From assembly GCA_004352715.1 (NCBI GenBank), contig SCFE01000075.1, positions 633,506 through 697,505 of the forward strand: 64,000 nucleotides of DNA, in the 5' to 3' direction. The stretch comes from Hofstenia miamia. Its lineage: Eukaryota > Xenacoelomorpha > Acoela. A program made the position numbers and the translations under genes. Shown here one piece after another: positions 1 through 12,500 of this stretch. Within the stretch, counting starts at the first letter, position 1; each line of letters begins with the position of its first letter. Under the pieces are notes generated by a model. That model had not been told where the DNA came from. It made no database searches and saw only the letters and a program-made list of their open reading frames with translations.

Positions 1-269
1 CCTGAGTAAATATACTTCTTGGTCATTGAAAACGAACTGAAATTTTTTTCCTTATAAAATCTATGAGTTTGTAAAGGCTTATGAAATATATTTTAAATCC
101 CTACAATTTATATCACTTTCGTTCCACCGTTAAAAAATATTACTCTTCATAAATATGCATAAATTTTTGTTGAGCACTTGCTAATAGCCAATTTTGATGT
201 TTATATTGTCAATTTTGTTAAATGAAGCCATTCTATTCTCCGTGATATTGATGTAGTTGAGGATATAAC
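1..269. other. AT-rich sequence, no gene seen
   Basis: I see no exon, RNA gene or clear repeat here. It should lie upstream of, or in an intron of, the JmjC-type gene whose first visible exon starts at 1128. Confidence 0.5.
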
Positions 270-546
270 TCTAGCTTTAGACTATGTAATTGGTAGCAAG
301 AGTAGTTACATCGCTATGGCTTCGGTTAGACTATGTGATTGATCACGCGTGATCTGTCACATTTTGATACAATCGGATGTATAGCCACCGAGATAATTAG
401 CGATGTGACGTGTTTAGTTATTTTTCTTGCTACCAATCACGTAGTCTAACCGTAGCCTAACTATCTCGAGTTGTTAAACGGCTATTCTAACAAAATGTGA
501 CAGATCACGAGTGACCAATCACATAGTCTAACCTTAGCCTAACGAG
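270..546. mobile_element. MITE-like inverted-repeat element, composite
   Basis: The block starting about 324 (GACTATGTGATTGATCACGC and on through CTGTCACATTTT) is almost perfectly reverse-complemented at about 499-535 (AAAATGTGACAGATCACGAG, then CAATCACATAGTC). A second pair, TTGGTAGCAAG near 291 and CTTGCTACCAA near 427, is also inverted. A related copy occurs at about 32610-32760. The arrangement suggests one roughly 140-bp MITE (about 318-460) flanked by partial copies of the same family. No coding sequence is present. The family is not one I can name. Confidence 0.65.
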
Positions 547-657
547 CAATTTTTTGGTCTAAAACTAGCCATTGACCATTTAAGTCTTTTAGTTATTTCG
601 AGAATTTTGTTCCTTGAACAATTTAAATGTAGTTGTGCTTAAGAGTTTGATTGTCAT

Positions 658-659
<2 letters not shown>

Positions 660-690
<31 letters not shown>

Positions 691-885
691 NNNNNNNNNN
701 NNNNNNNNNNNNNNNNNNNNNNNNNNNNNNNNNNNNNNNNNNNNNNNNNNNNNNNNNNNNNNNNNNNNNNNNNNNNNNNNNNNNNNNNNNNNNNNNNNNN
801 NNNNNNNNNNNNNNNNNNNNNNNNNNNNNNNNNNNNNNNNNNNNNNNNNNNNNNNNNNNNNNNNNNNNNNNTATATATATATATC
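660..885. repeat. (TA)n microsatellite with internal assembly gap
   Basis: An uninterrupted TA tract runs into Ns at 691-871 and continues as TA afterwards. The gap is a failure to assemble through the microsatellite, so its length is only an estimate. Confidence 0.95.
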
Positions 886-1127
886 TAATCATATTTTTTC
901 ATCGATCAAGCAAATTATAAAAGAATGTGATCAATCTTTTAAGCCTAAATCATTGTAGGCATTTCCAAATGTGTTATTGTACGTGGTTGAAAATCTGAAT
1001 TGTAGACATGCATTACAAAGTTTTAATCATTGGCCTTAACCACTCATAAAGCCAATGCGCTTTAACTAATGCGTTATTATTGCGCATGGTAAAACTGTAA
1101 CATTGTATTTATAAATTTCATTTGTAG

Positions 1128-3235
1128 GTGCCAGCGCCAAGCGAAGTAATGCCACTTGGATTAAAACATTCATCAACAAATGTTTGGTTAAGTGATGGGA
1201 ATACCGTTGGCAAACTGCATTTCGATCCATTCGACAACATCTTAGCATCTATACGTGGAAGCAAAACTTTATCGCTTTTCCACCCACTTGAAAATACAAA
1301 TTTATATGAAGGTCACATTCAAGAAGCTTATCTTCAGGTGCAAGCATCTTCTTTATTATAGTTACTTTTTTTATTGTGACAATAAGATTAGCTTTTATGG
1401 TAACACCAACACAACTAACGAGCAACATACAAATCATCGCGATATCAATACTGTTTTGGGATATGGAACAGTATGAATATGATGATGGGTGAATATTTAG
1501 CATGCGCAGCAATTTAATTACCCAATTGCTATAATAATAAAAATCGAGTGATCAATTTTATAACTTGAACAAACCGATAAATATATTCATTCAATTCTCT
1601 ATATTTTTCAATAATATTAATAACAGCTTGAATTGACAACTAGAGATGTGCGCGGTGCGGTAGCGGTTAATAAAACAGTCATTGCAGTAAACCGCAGTGA
1701 CAAAGCATGCGGTGGCACCGTCAGTCAAAAAAAGTAAATTGTGAATTTGCAGAAAATTTATGTTCAAAATATTTAATATTTAATGAAATATATAAATATT
1801 TATAGAATGTGTAATTTGGATGAAAAGAATGCTTAACAGTAAAATTTTATTAAATTATAAGTTGCTGAGCTTATAAGGTAACGATCGAATTATTGCGGTA
1901 TATCGCGGTGAATTTCGCGTTTCTACGGCGGTAGGCGGTGGCAAACTGATGATGCGGTGCGCAAGTTTTACAAAAATGTCTACCGCGCATACCTCTATTC
2001 GCAACTAATTGAGCAGAACTATTCAAACACTTTTCCTTTTTTATTTATGTGGTGATTAAACCTTTGACCAATAAGATGAAACATATTTTTTTCAAAAGAC
2101 AACCACACATTGAAACACTTTAATGAATGAATTTGTGAACACTGGTGATATTGAAACATTCATAACTGACATTTTTCCATTACTAAAATTAAGCGATAAG
2201 AAATATCATTGCAAATTTGTTTATTCTCTTAAGCTCATCTTCAAACATTCATAGTATTCAAAAAAGCTCACAAACTATTCCTTTTCTTAGTTGTTGTTAT
2301 CGTGCAGAGGCGTGTTTAGGATTTTTAAAACGAGGGGGGGGAGGGGGCTGACACCCATTTTTACAGTAAATTTACAGAAGATGCAATCGTCTCCTTTTAG
2401 CACCAAATCGATTGATGACATCTTGAATCATAGTGAACTATTTTCAATTTTGAGGACAAGAGAACATTTTAATTAATTATCTGTTTCTGCAANNNNNNNN
2501 NNNNNNNNNNNNNCCCATTTTTACAGTAAATTTACAGAAGATGCAATCGTCTCCTTTTAGCACCAAATCGATTGATGACATCTTGAATCATAGTGAACTA
2601 TTTTCAATTTTGAGGACAAGAGAACATTTTAATTAATTATCTGTTTCTGCAACAATAGGCAACATTTTTAGAGAACATTGTTTCTATTTAATGCCAAAAT
2701 ATTGTGTGCAACTTTATAATCATGCATATTCTTGGAATACATCAATACATTATATTTTTGTATTTTTGTTAACCAATGAACTAATGACAAGTTACTTCAG
2801 TATTCCATGTTTTACACATGTCCATTTTAGTTTAATCTTTCAAATTTCAAGTTCACAAGAGAAGGTTTACAAGCTAGCACAGCAATGGTGATGTCTCCTA
2901 TTGATCTAGACAATGTCGACTATGAAAAATTCGCTCTTTTCCGAAATGCACATTCAGTCACTTGTACGATAAGTAAGTGCTCTTTATGTGGAGACAGATT
3001 CAAGAATTTCCTATCGGGGTCTTACGAGCAATGGTAATCCGAATATTTAGATGAAGGAGATTTCCTCTACTTACCTGCATTTTGGTGGCATGAAGTAAGA
3101 TCTAGTCCCGATAAAGCAACACATACTTGGAATCTTGCAGTCAACTATTGGTTCCATCCATTTTATTCAAAACTTTTTCCATGCCAGTTATGTCCACTCA
3201 AGGTGAACCCTCTGTACAATCATTTGATTTTGTAG
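1128..3235 (+). CDS. JmjC/cupin-8 type Fe(II)/2-oxoglutarate hydroxylase, 3' part of gene
   Basis: Three exons join in frame: 1128-1337 (after TTTGTAG, donor CAG/GTGCAA), 2852-2972 (donor GTAAGT) and 3051-3235 (after ATTTAG), ending at TAG 3233-3235. Skipping the 78-bp intron 2973-3050 removes an in-frame TAA and restores the sequence NEGDFLYLP. About 171 residues are visible. Exon one carries the H-x-D iron ligands in LHFDPFDN; the last exon carries the distal histidine in LPAFWWHEV followed by LAVNYWF. The facial triad is therefore complete. Family members hydroxylate lysine, arginine or other side chains, or act in tRNA modification; JMJD7-like or TYW5-like proteins are the closest by eye, but I cannot assign a substrate. 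The 5' exons and start codon are not recognised in the window. AATAAA at 3350 fits its 3' end. Confidence 0.8.
1641..1997. mobile_element. hAT-type non-autonomous element (MITE)
   Basis: The left end TAGAGATGTGCGCGGT matches the reverse complement of the right end ACCGCGCATACCTCTA at 13 of 16 positions. The 8-bp flanks are TTGACAAC (1633-1640) and TTCGCAAC (1998-2005), 6 of 8 identical, as expected for an aged hAT target duplication. Interior motifs rich in GCGGT contrast with the AT-rich surroundings. It lies in an intron of the JmjC-type gene and has no coding capacity. Confidence 0.75.
2354..2652. repeat. False duplication around a 21-N gap
   Basis: Bases 2354-2492 recur without visible change at 2514-2652, on the two sides of Ns 2493-2513. 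An exact repeat abutting a gap is the signature of unmerged contig ends. The gap probably does not exist and about 160 bp should be removed from the intron. Confidence 0.85.
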
Positions 3236-3349
3236 TTTTTTATAGTACTGTAATTTCATTTTTTGTTTTGACTTCTTCTTGGTGATTATATGAAATTGCA
3301 TCATGCAATATGTCTTTTGTCAGGGAATGTTTGAGTTTTGTCAAGTTGC

Positions 3350-3355
3350 AATAAA
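3350..3355 (+). terminator. Polyadenylation signal AATAAA of the JmjC-type gene
   Basis: AATAAA lies 115 bp after the TAG stop at 3235 and 177 bp before the PEX14 start codon, with no closer canonical hexamer seen. Confidence 0.5.
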
Positions 3356-3531
3356 AAATTTTTCCTTGCTTCTGTATTCAGTCCTGTTTCTGTTTAATGA
3401 CCTTTCTTATGTTTATTTTACTCATACGTGTTTATTAAAATAAAACACATTTTAGAATCGTATATTTACCATTCTTATTACCATTGATCACAAGCTAAGT
3501 AGTTTTCATTTTGTGTTTAGTGTTTTAGTCA

Positions 3532-6500
3532 ATGGTTTTAAGCTCAGACCATAATTCAAATGGATCTGAAAACCAAAGTCAGAATCCAGAAAAGTCACTT
3601 GAAGATGTGGATTCTCAAGACCCCAAATTAGAAGACTCTCAGGACATTCACGAACAGGCTTCCATAACTGACCAATCAAGTATGATTACCTCTTATTTTT
3701 AGATGTATAAGACGCTCGTTTATGTGTAATAGTTTGAGCAAAATTGGGATACCTTTCATTAATTTTATTTAGAAGAGCATGTTGAATTGACGAGGCATGA
3801 CATAATTGCTGTTGGCGCTAAATTTCTCTCTAGTCGCCGGCTTTCTTCAACATCGACTGAAGAAAAAATTAGGTATCTTCGTCAAAAGGGTCTTTCAGAA
3901 CAAGAGATTTCAGATGCATTTGCCCTAGCTAATATTCCAATGTGTGCTAGCAGCGAGGTATTTGTCTTTATTTCTACATTACTATATATATATATATATA
4001 TATACAATTTAATTTTTATTTTTGTATGAAGCGTTTGTAAAAGTTGAATAGCGAATTTAATGGTTTTGTATGAAAATCCCAATTTAATGATAATAGAATA
4101 ATGGTTTTTAACATTGTATAATCTACATATTCACGCGCGGATCCAAAATTTCCAATATCTGCTGTGCTGTGAAAAATTTGCCGGGCCCTGGAATTTCTAA
4201 TATTTCAGTGATCAAGTTCTGTAAACCTTCTAGAAAACCAGTATTTTATTCATGCTATTTACATTAGTAGTTTTCAAGTGATATAAGTAATGCGATGTAG
4301 ACCTATTGTTGTATCGAAGATTGACACATGTCGAATTTTTGAAAAACCTTCCAAAAACTTGGTTTTTTCTGAAAAGAAAGCAATTTCATATAAATGGTAC
4401 TATGACAATTGAGAAACAACAATGCCTAACTAAAACAAAGAACATTATGAACGACAAAGAAGTGCGAGATCAGAAGAAAACATTACCGAGATCAACCAAA
4501 TAATTAAGAAATCTTTTCAAAGTTTGACGAAACTTTCAACTAAAACACGATTTAATCCTCCTGCTGTGCGGTCAGATTTGTAACACTTTCTGTGCATAAA
4601 AAGCTGTTTCTTTTCATTATATTAATATATGTGAATGGAAATTGCTAACAGGCAATTGTAATGAATTATAAAACATAACAAAGACTTCTTTACGGACTGT
4701 ATACACGTGTTTGACCTTACACGAGTGTTACAAAAGTTACAGCACAGCAATAAACGTCACGTAGCTTAGAACTCTAAACAATTGACGAATGCTTGCAAAT
4801 GTTCCTTACACACAAATCTTTTGCAGTATGGACAAGCCGTTCGAGTTTGTTTATATGACTCACACTTGCAGCCCCCTCTGGTAGCTGGTGATGATTGGGA
4901 TGGAATTCTTTCACGGGCTTTTTCGACCTGTTGTACTCCCGCCGGCTCCATAACGTATCGTAATTGGAGAGGAAGTCTTGGATTTTGAGCGCGTCGTTGA
5001 ATGTTTGGGAACCTAATACTCTTACTCAGTTCAAGAAGGAAGAGACGTTGCTGATTCAGCTTTCCGTCCATGTATTGTGGGTTGTGACTCGTCCAAATCA
5101 AGAAGGCGTTCCATGCAACCAAGTTGATCATATTAAACCAAAGTTTTGTTGGCCATCTTCTGGTTTGGCGCGAGCAACTGTAACCGTGCAAGACCTGATC
5201 GACCGTATCAACAGCATCTTTGCTTTTGTTGTATGCAAAGATAATGTTGGGTTTTCGGTCTTCTCTTTCAGATATTTGATTGTCAGATGGCATCATTGAG
5301 AGAATATTTACGGCTTCTCCTTTTTTCGGTGCATAGGAACAAAGGGACATTTGATCGCTGAATCCAAAGAGAGTACTGTGTTGTTCACGGCGTTTGTACT
5401 TGCAAAATTCGGATGGTAAATGCCGTTTGTTACTTCGAATAGTTCCAAAAATTGTTAGTTTCTTTTGCAACATGCTTTGAGCGAGGGGAATGCTTGTGAA
5501 AAAATTATCACAAGTAATATTTCGTCTGGAACCTTCCAAAGGTCATGCACAACACGCTGGGCCAATAAAACTTCAGGCAAGTTTCCAGTCTTACCCAAAT
5601 AGATCTGGGCATTTTGGACGTAATCCGTTGAAGAATCAGATAGAATCCATATCTTTAGACCATATTTGTCTGGATTCACAGGTATGTACACACAAAATTT
5701 GCAATGCCCGCGAAATCTGACTAATTGTTCATCAACTGTGACATTGGGGCCTGGCATGAAGGTTTGCTTGCTATTTGACAAGAAGAGTTCCCAAATATCA
5801 CGAAAAGCAGCAATTTTGTCACGTTCTCTTCTTTCTTGACGAGTGTCTTTGTTATCAAAGCGAATGAAGCGCATGAGCATTTGAAAGCTTTGCAAAGAAA
5901 AAGTGGCTCGAAGTAGCGGTCTACCTATCTCACTGTTCCAATGCTGCTCTAAACTTTTGTGTCTACTTACCGATGAAAAGGAGGCAGCCAATGAAGGCTT
6001 TGAGTTCAATCAGATCCATCTCTTCATCTTTCCATGAGCCCGCTCTTGTTTTCTTGTCATGTCTCTTGTTATATGTGCATTTCTGCTGATTTGTTTGTCC
6101 ATTTCACAATTTTTTCCAGCATGTTATCAGTTACAAATAGAGCAAAAGTGCTTTCTATCGTGCGCTTTTCAGTTTGCCTGACTGGCTTAGGTCTGTTCTC
6201 ACGAAGACTGTTGGCGGCGTTACTTCTTCCTGTCGAAGGGGGACTTTTAAACCACTTAGTCCCATCACGACCCCGGAAATCTTCAGTTGGTTCTTCATCA
6301 CTGCTTTCGGAATCGACAGGATTTTCTTCTGTGTTCTCATCTTCCTCACTTTCTTGCTCATCAATTTCATCTTCCTCGATATCTTCTTCTTCGGCATTGC
6401 TCTCATCAACAGGAGCATCGCTTTCCTGAACAAGTTGAAAAAATGTTGGCGCAGCTTGTCAGCTCGGACGGCTGATTCTTCTTGCACTTGCGCGCTCGAA

Positions 6501-9500
6501 TGCAATGAAATGTGTCATACCCATTCCCTGCGCCTGTCAGCCAACCACGTGAGTGCTGTTCAAGAAGGCTTTTCGCGTTACGTAAAATCAATAGTAAACC
6601 GGCAGATTTTTATGTGGGGACATCTACACCTTTTACCGATGAATTTCGGACTATGTGCCAATGAATTTCGGAAATGTGCCAATGAATTTCGGAAATGTGA
6701 CATTGAATTTCGGAAATGTGACATTGAATTTCGGACAAGTTACCAATGAAATTCGGACATTTTTTATTACTGTATTAAGGTCATTCTTGATCTTGTTATT
6801 TCTTATTGTATACATGTTGAATGCATAGTACTTACTAAGTATCTCATTTTTTGTTACAGATTGTAGTAAATGGCATGAACTCAGCATTACTTTTAATTTA
6901 TATGACAGACTGATTTTCACAAACCATTCATAGACCTGATGAATATCCTCCCCCTTTATTTAGAAGAGATTTTATAGCCTAATCATAAGAATACCCTTCC
7001 ATGTTACCCACAATCTTTGATATTACCAAGGATGGACAATTGTTCACCTAAATATATTTTAGCCTTGTCTTTATGGTCAACTTGAAAAATGGGGGAAATA
7101 TGCAACTACTCCAGAGTACACTGCCAAATTCTCTATTTAACTATTGATGACGGATTAGGGTGCAAGTCGATCCAGGAAAAGTTTACTTCAATATTTTTAC
7201 AAGGATAGTACAGCTACAGGAATGAATGGCTAGGATTTTAGTTGCACACTTTGATGAAAACCATGTAAAAGATAAAAGAAATCATGACAACACCATAAAA
7301 TTTCTTTTAATTATTTTCAATTGAAATTCTTATCAATTGAGCAAAATTTTGATAGTAATCAAAGGAATATTTACATAAATCCAATTCTAACAGTAAATAT
7401 CATGTGCAATATATAAATTTTCATGACCTTTGTGTTACATTCAGTGATGAATACTATTGTTAAGTAGGTATAGCAATTCCGTAAAAACATCAAGGTCAAT
7501 AAAATAATATAAGTATTTAAACTTACTCAAAATTTCTATTTTCACTTGCGTAAATCATGTAAATGTGCATATTTATATTTTGATTATTCAACTAAATTTT
7601 TTTCATGTGCGAAAAATGAAACTTAATAAGAAATTTTAATATTGATGAATATTTTGTTTATAGAAGCACTTATAGTTCATAAGTTTTAGAAAAATTATAT
7701 AATTTAGTCGTTTTTCGCCTACTAAAATAGAAACTTTGCTTACTTTAAGGAATTCAATAGCGAAAGGCGCGTTTACATTTGTGCGTCAAGAGGAAAGTTG
7801 AACACAAAATAGATCGAAAATATATTCCGTTCCTCTCCGCCGTGCGCTTTCGCTTTCAATTTTGTGGGGTGTTTACATTAGGAATCTATTGAAATCGTCT
7901 AATGAAATCAACATGAGGAACAGATGTAAACGCGACCATGCACTGTTGAAATCTTCAAATGAAATCAACATGAGGAACAGATGTAAACGCGACCATGCGC
8001 TATTGAATTCGCTTGACGAATTCCTCAAGTTGAACCAGTGTAAACGGGGCTTTAAAGGAAAGTTTTGAGGCGCGACTTGAAGAACAACCTCAAGTTAAAA
8101 TCGTACACATTTTATTACAGGCGTCACAGCATTTACGGAATAACGACAAGTTTGAATATTACCTCAAGATTAGGAATAGATCAAACATTATTTTCATTTT
8201 CAGCAATGAATGTCATATTTATCTTAATGGCGGAACTAAGCAGGCGTGGTCGCAGAAAATTTTGAATGGTGGATCAATTCAATTCTTTTCAATGATTTGT
8301 AAGGTTCTTCTCAAAAAATACTTAAAGGGTGTCTATCTTACGAAAAAAGTACTAAAAATATTTTTTATCACAATATTCACATAAAAAAATCGTAATTTCA
8401 TATTGTGTTTACAAATATTTTGAAAAGGGGGCGTCCGTCCCTCTGCCGCCTAAAACCGCGCCTGAATTAGGTAAAACCGATTGTTGTGTTAAGAAAGTCT
8501 CAAAAACTAATTGTTTTGTGCAGTCTGAGTTAAAATCTAATGTATGGCCAATTCTTTTTTGTAGATAATTCGTTAGATAATGTCTGCAAAGTCACAATGA
8601 ATGCTTATATTTAAAGGTTAGAAAGTCATGAATGGTGATATTCATTCGGACATCTGATTCTTGCAGGTTAGCGCCAATGTTTGGTTAAACTCTCGTTTTG
8701 GAAAAAAGGAGAAATCCGAGCAAAATTGATGTCTTAATGAAAGTTTTCCGTGAAATTCTCCCTTCAATCAACCACGCTGCACAGTGATAACAAATGTTGA
8801 TACCTGTGTATTAAACAACAGGGGGTTACTTTGAAAATTTAGTACAGTTTAATAATGAAAAGCACATGAATTTGTATATCTTCAAGTTTTACTTTCTACG
8901 TTTAATACTTTTTTTTAAAGTATAATTGAAGCCTTTTATCTTAAGAACACATTTTATACACATTTGTTTAGATTAAAATTTATTTCGAATTTGTTTTTCT
9001 CTCTCGTTCTTTCAATTTATAATTTTTAAAAATTAAGATTTTCTTTCAATGACGTAATTAATGACGCAATAATATATTTTGTGTGAAAACGCGGTAAGTT
9101 AAATATTGAGTTTTGTTATTTTTAATAACATTTAATGTTGGTGTATTCAAATGAGCGCATGTTTATCCAATGCAAAATTTATCGGTTTAATGGATTTACA
9201 TAATTGTATTTTAAGCAATACTTTACTTCTTTCTAAAAATAGGTCGTTATAAAATTTTCGATATTAATATTAAACGCGTTTTTATTTTGTAAGAATGTAA
9301 TTTTCAAAGTGCGTGAAAGCATTCCAATTTCAAGATTATTAGAGTAAAATATTCGTGATTATTTTTGTACTATTAACGTTTAATGTAAAATAGTGAACTA
9401 TATTCACAAAACGTCTCTTACTTCCTAATATAAATTGCAATAATATACGAACTATATATTTTATCTGTAAACATTTCTAAACAGTTTTTTCTGGATGTAT

Positions 9501-12500
9501 TAAGAAATTTAGAAATTGTGACACATCTATTGGTGACTTTTCTTCCACGTCATAATGGACGTTTGTACTAAAGTGTATTGATGTGCCTGTAGGACTCTTT
9601 TTTGATCAAACTTTCGAATTTTGAAACTCCTTCAAATTATCCATGTAATTAAACTACAAGTATTTATGAGGAACAACAACAACCTCCCCCAATTATTTAT
9701 CTTTCCTTGTAACATGCCATCGTGCGTAGATATTTCCAATGGAGCGAGGGAACATTCCTACGTTTCCCATGCGGTGTTTTCAAGTGTTTTATATTTCTAT
9801 TAGCACGTGTATTATGGGCGTATAAACTGTTTTTCGTGTAGCTTAAGAAATCACTTATCGAATTATATACATTCATTTTATAATTTTTCATCGTTCAGCT
9901 ATTTATGTCAGAACACTCGCGCATTTCTCTTTGTGCTTGTTAACTGATTTTCCCAAATTGCTCTTCTATCTTCAATTTATTATTTAGCAGCATCGATTTT
10001 TCGGTTTGTTCTTAAAAGATATTGACGTCAAACTTTCAACTATTGTTTTTCTTAGTTTTGTTGTAGAAATGAAATGTAAACAACAACATGTTTTCTTATG
10101 CGGCATTCTTCTTGATCTAATGGTTGGCATGTATTCAAAATTGACGCACTTAAATTCGTTTTTTATTTTCGATTTGGCCACAGAGCGTGTTTTTCGCTTT
10201 TGTATATACATCTTATTATTAATGATCTTAAAAATTGCTGCTTATGGAGTTTTACTCGATTGCGTTATGTAATGTAAAGAATAAATTTTGTGCTGGGTGT
10301 TTAGATAGCGTAGGGTAGGGCCCCGTGCCCGGTCTGTAGCCCGTACCTATGAAAACATTCCTGTTGGTTAGTCCGTGCGCGTATGGTAAGCTATGCCCGT
10401 AGCTAAATGTTACTTAACTAAAATTGCTTGATGCAACAAGAAAACCTTCAACTGTGTTATTAAAAAGAAACATGCTGCCATAATCATCAAAGAAGTTTGC
10501 ATCAATAACAAAATGAAGTTTTTTGTTGACATCACTGAGAAGTTTAATTATACAACTATAATGTCACAATTAAGTCCTGTTTTCTGTAGATTAATCAATC
10601 ATTGAGTAAGCGTGCTTCAAAGATCATAACTATATAAGAGATAGCATTTATATGCTTAAAGCATAAAACATATTTTTATGCATATTCGGACACAATATAT
10701 ATTCCATCGTATTTCGCACACGGATGTCAATACATTATCAGACGATGACAGTGAAATGGAATTCCTTATAATTAATGAAAGCAACAAATTTTATGTGTAA
10801 TATTTCTACTATAAATCTACAGGAAGGTTAGGTTTACATGAATAGACCCAATATACATCAAACAAATGATTTTAAGAATTTAGATCCTCGAACAGCAACA
10901 ACAAATATTCCTGCAGAGCCCGTATGCCCTTAGAATAGAAGTCCGTACCAGTACGCATTTATCCTTGCCCGTTGCGAGCTCTACTCCAGTAGATAGCCGT
11001 GTGATGTTTTTGATTTGATTTTGCCATTTGAAAGAGTAACTTTTGGAAACGTTTCTGTGCTTTCATCATCAATATTTTACTTTACAAACTCATGCTATCT
11101 ACATGTATATTTTTGCTATATTTTTACTGTTTTCATTAAGTCAAGAAGGATTTCAAAAATATTTGAAAGTGAAAATCTTAAACAATTAATATTCTCCTTA
11201 CTCTTGTCGATTGAAAAACAATGAGTTGTGCCAGGCCTCAATAGCTTTATTCGTTTGCACAATTTGCATATGTACAATTAAGGGTAATACATATTTACAA
11301 TATATAAAAACACCTAAATATACACATGCACTACAAACTAAGCTAGACAATTAAGATTAAAACACTAAAAATACAATTACACAATTTAAAAAGATAGAAT
11401 ATATTCGATTTGTCGCTACAGATTTTAAATGAACTTTTTATTTTGCTCTGCTAATAGATTACTTTTTTAATAATTTTTTAAATTTTCTAAGGTTTCTGTG
11501 ACATAATCCATCAAAACTATCATGTGTGGTCAAGATGAGAGGAAAGGATGAAGGAAACAAAGACTAAAAATATTGATAATGATTATAATGATTAAAATCT
11601 AAAAACATGATAGGATTGATTATTTCATTTTGTAAATGTTTTGTGCAATTATACTTAAAATTATGCTCGACAGGATTTTGACAAAACGAAAGATGGTCAA
11701 ACAGCGTAGTCAAATTAACGCTGACGTTGCGTAATCGTAGCAGAAATATTAAGCGAGGGAAAAACCGTAAACAAGAACGATTAACAGGTACTAGTCGAGT
11801 ATTTAGTTGTTTATTACCAAGTGCTATAAATATACTGAACGTGATGTAATTAATGATGAGCAAATCTACTTTGGATTCATTTTCTCTTGTCAGGTTATTT
11901 TATATTCTGATGGAAAGATTATATCTTTATATGCTATCACATATAGTTTATTTAAGTCACAACAAGTTGCTCATTGCTTAGTACGGTAGACCTATGGCCG
12001 ACTTCTAGTCACATTTTTATGCAGGCGGCATTGATTGTTTACATGTATCAAGGGCTATTATTTATTTCTATATATGTAAGGTTATTACATGTAAGGCTTC
12101 ATAATAAGCTAGTTCAGCAGCACGGTTGCATTACTTCGTTTATTGCATCAATTCATAAACAATCAATGCACTAAATTCTTAAGTAGTCGCAAATCCCATC
12201 ACACTGAGTTCGCTATTCACATAACCATTCCTTTGTTGGTTTCTACCTCACAGCGGCGGCTTCATTGGTAAGATGCAGCTGGTGTATGCGTTCCTGGATA
12301 TGCATATCTACCTCGAGTGTCGATCCTGTCTTCCATTTTCTCTGCTTTATCTAAATGAGTTGGAGTGAATTAAGTAGCTAAAAGGGCTCTTGTATATTAA
12401 ATTAGTTTAATAAACCGAACACTTATTAGAAAGGAGACAAATCGGAAAAGTGTCAACTCCGCGTACTGTTTAATCTAAGAAAAGTAATAGTTTTTCTATA

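Noticed and set aside
614-958. Open frames of alternating Tyr and Ile around 691-871
   Set aside because: They are translations of a TA microsatellite and Ns.
6174-6749. 191-codon plus-strand ORF
   Set aside because: It is antisense to the piggyBac transposase and extended by the 21-bp minisatellite.
6636-6761. CRISPR-like array
   Set aside because: Units are contiguous 21-bp repeats with no unique spacers, in an animal genome.
2304-8463. Similar inverted words GCAGAGGCGTGTTTAGGA and CCTAAAACCGCGCCTG as ends of one large transposon
   Set aside because: The interval contains host exons of the JmjC-type gene and PEX14; more likely these are ends of two separate small elements of one family.
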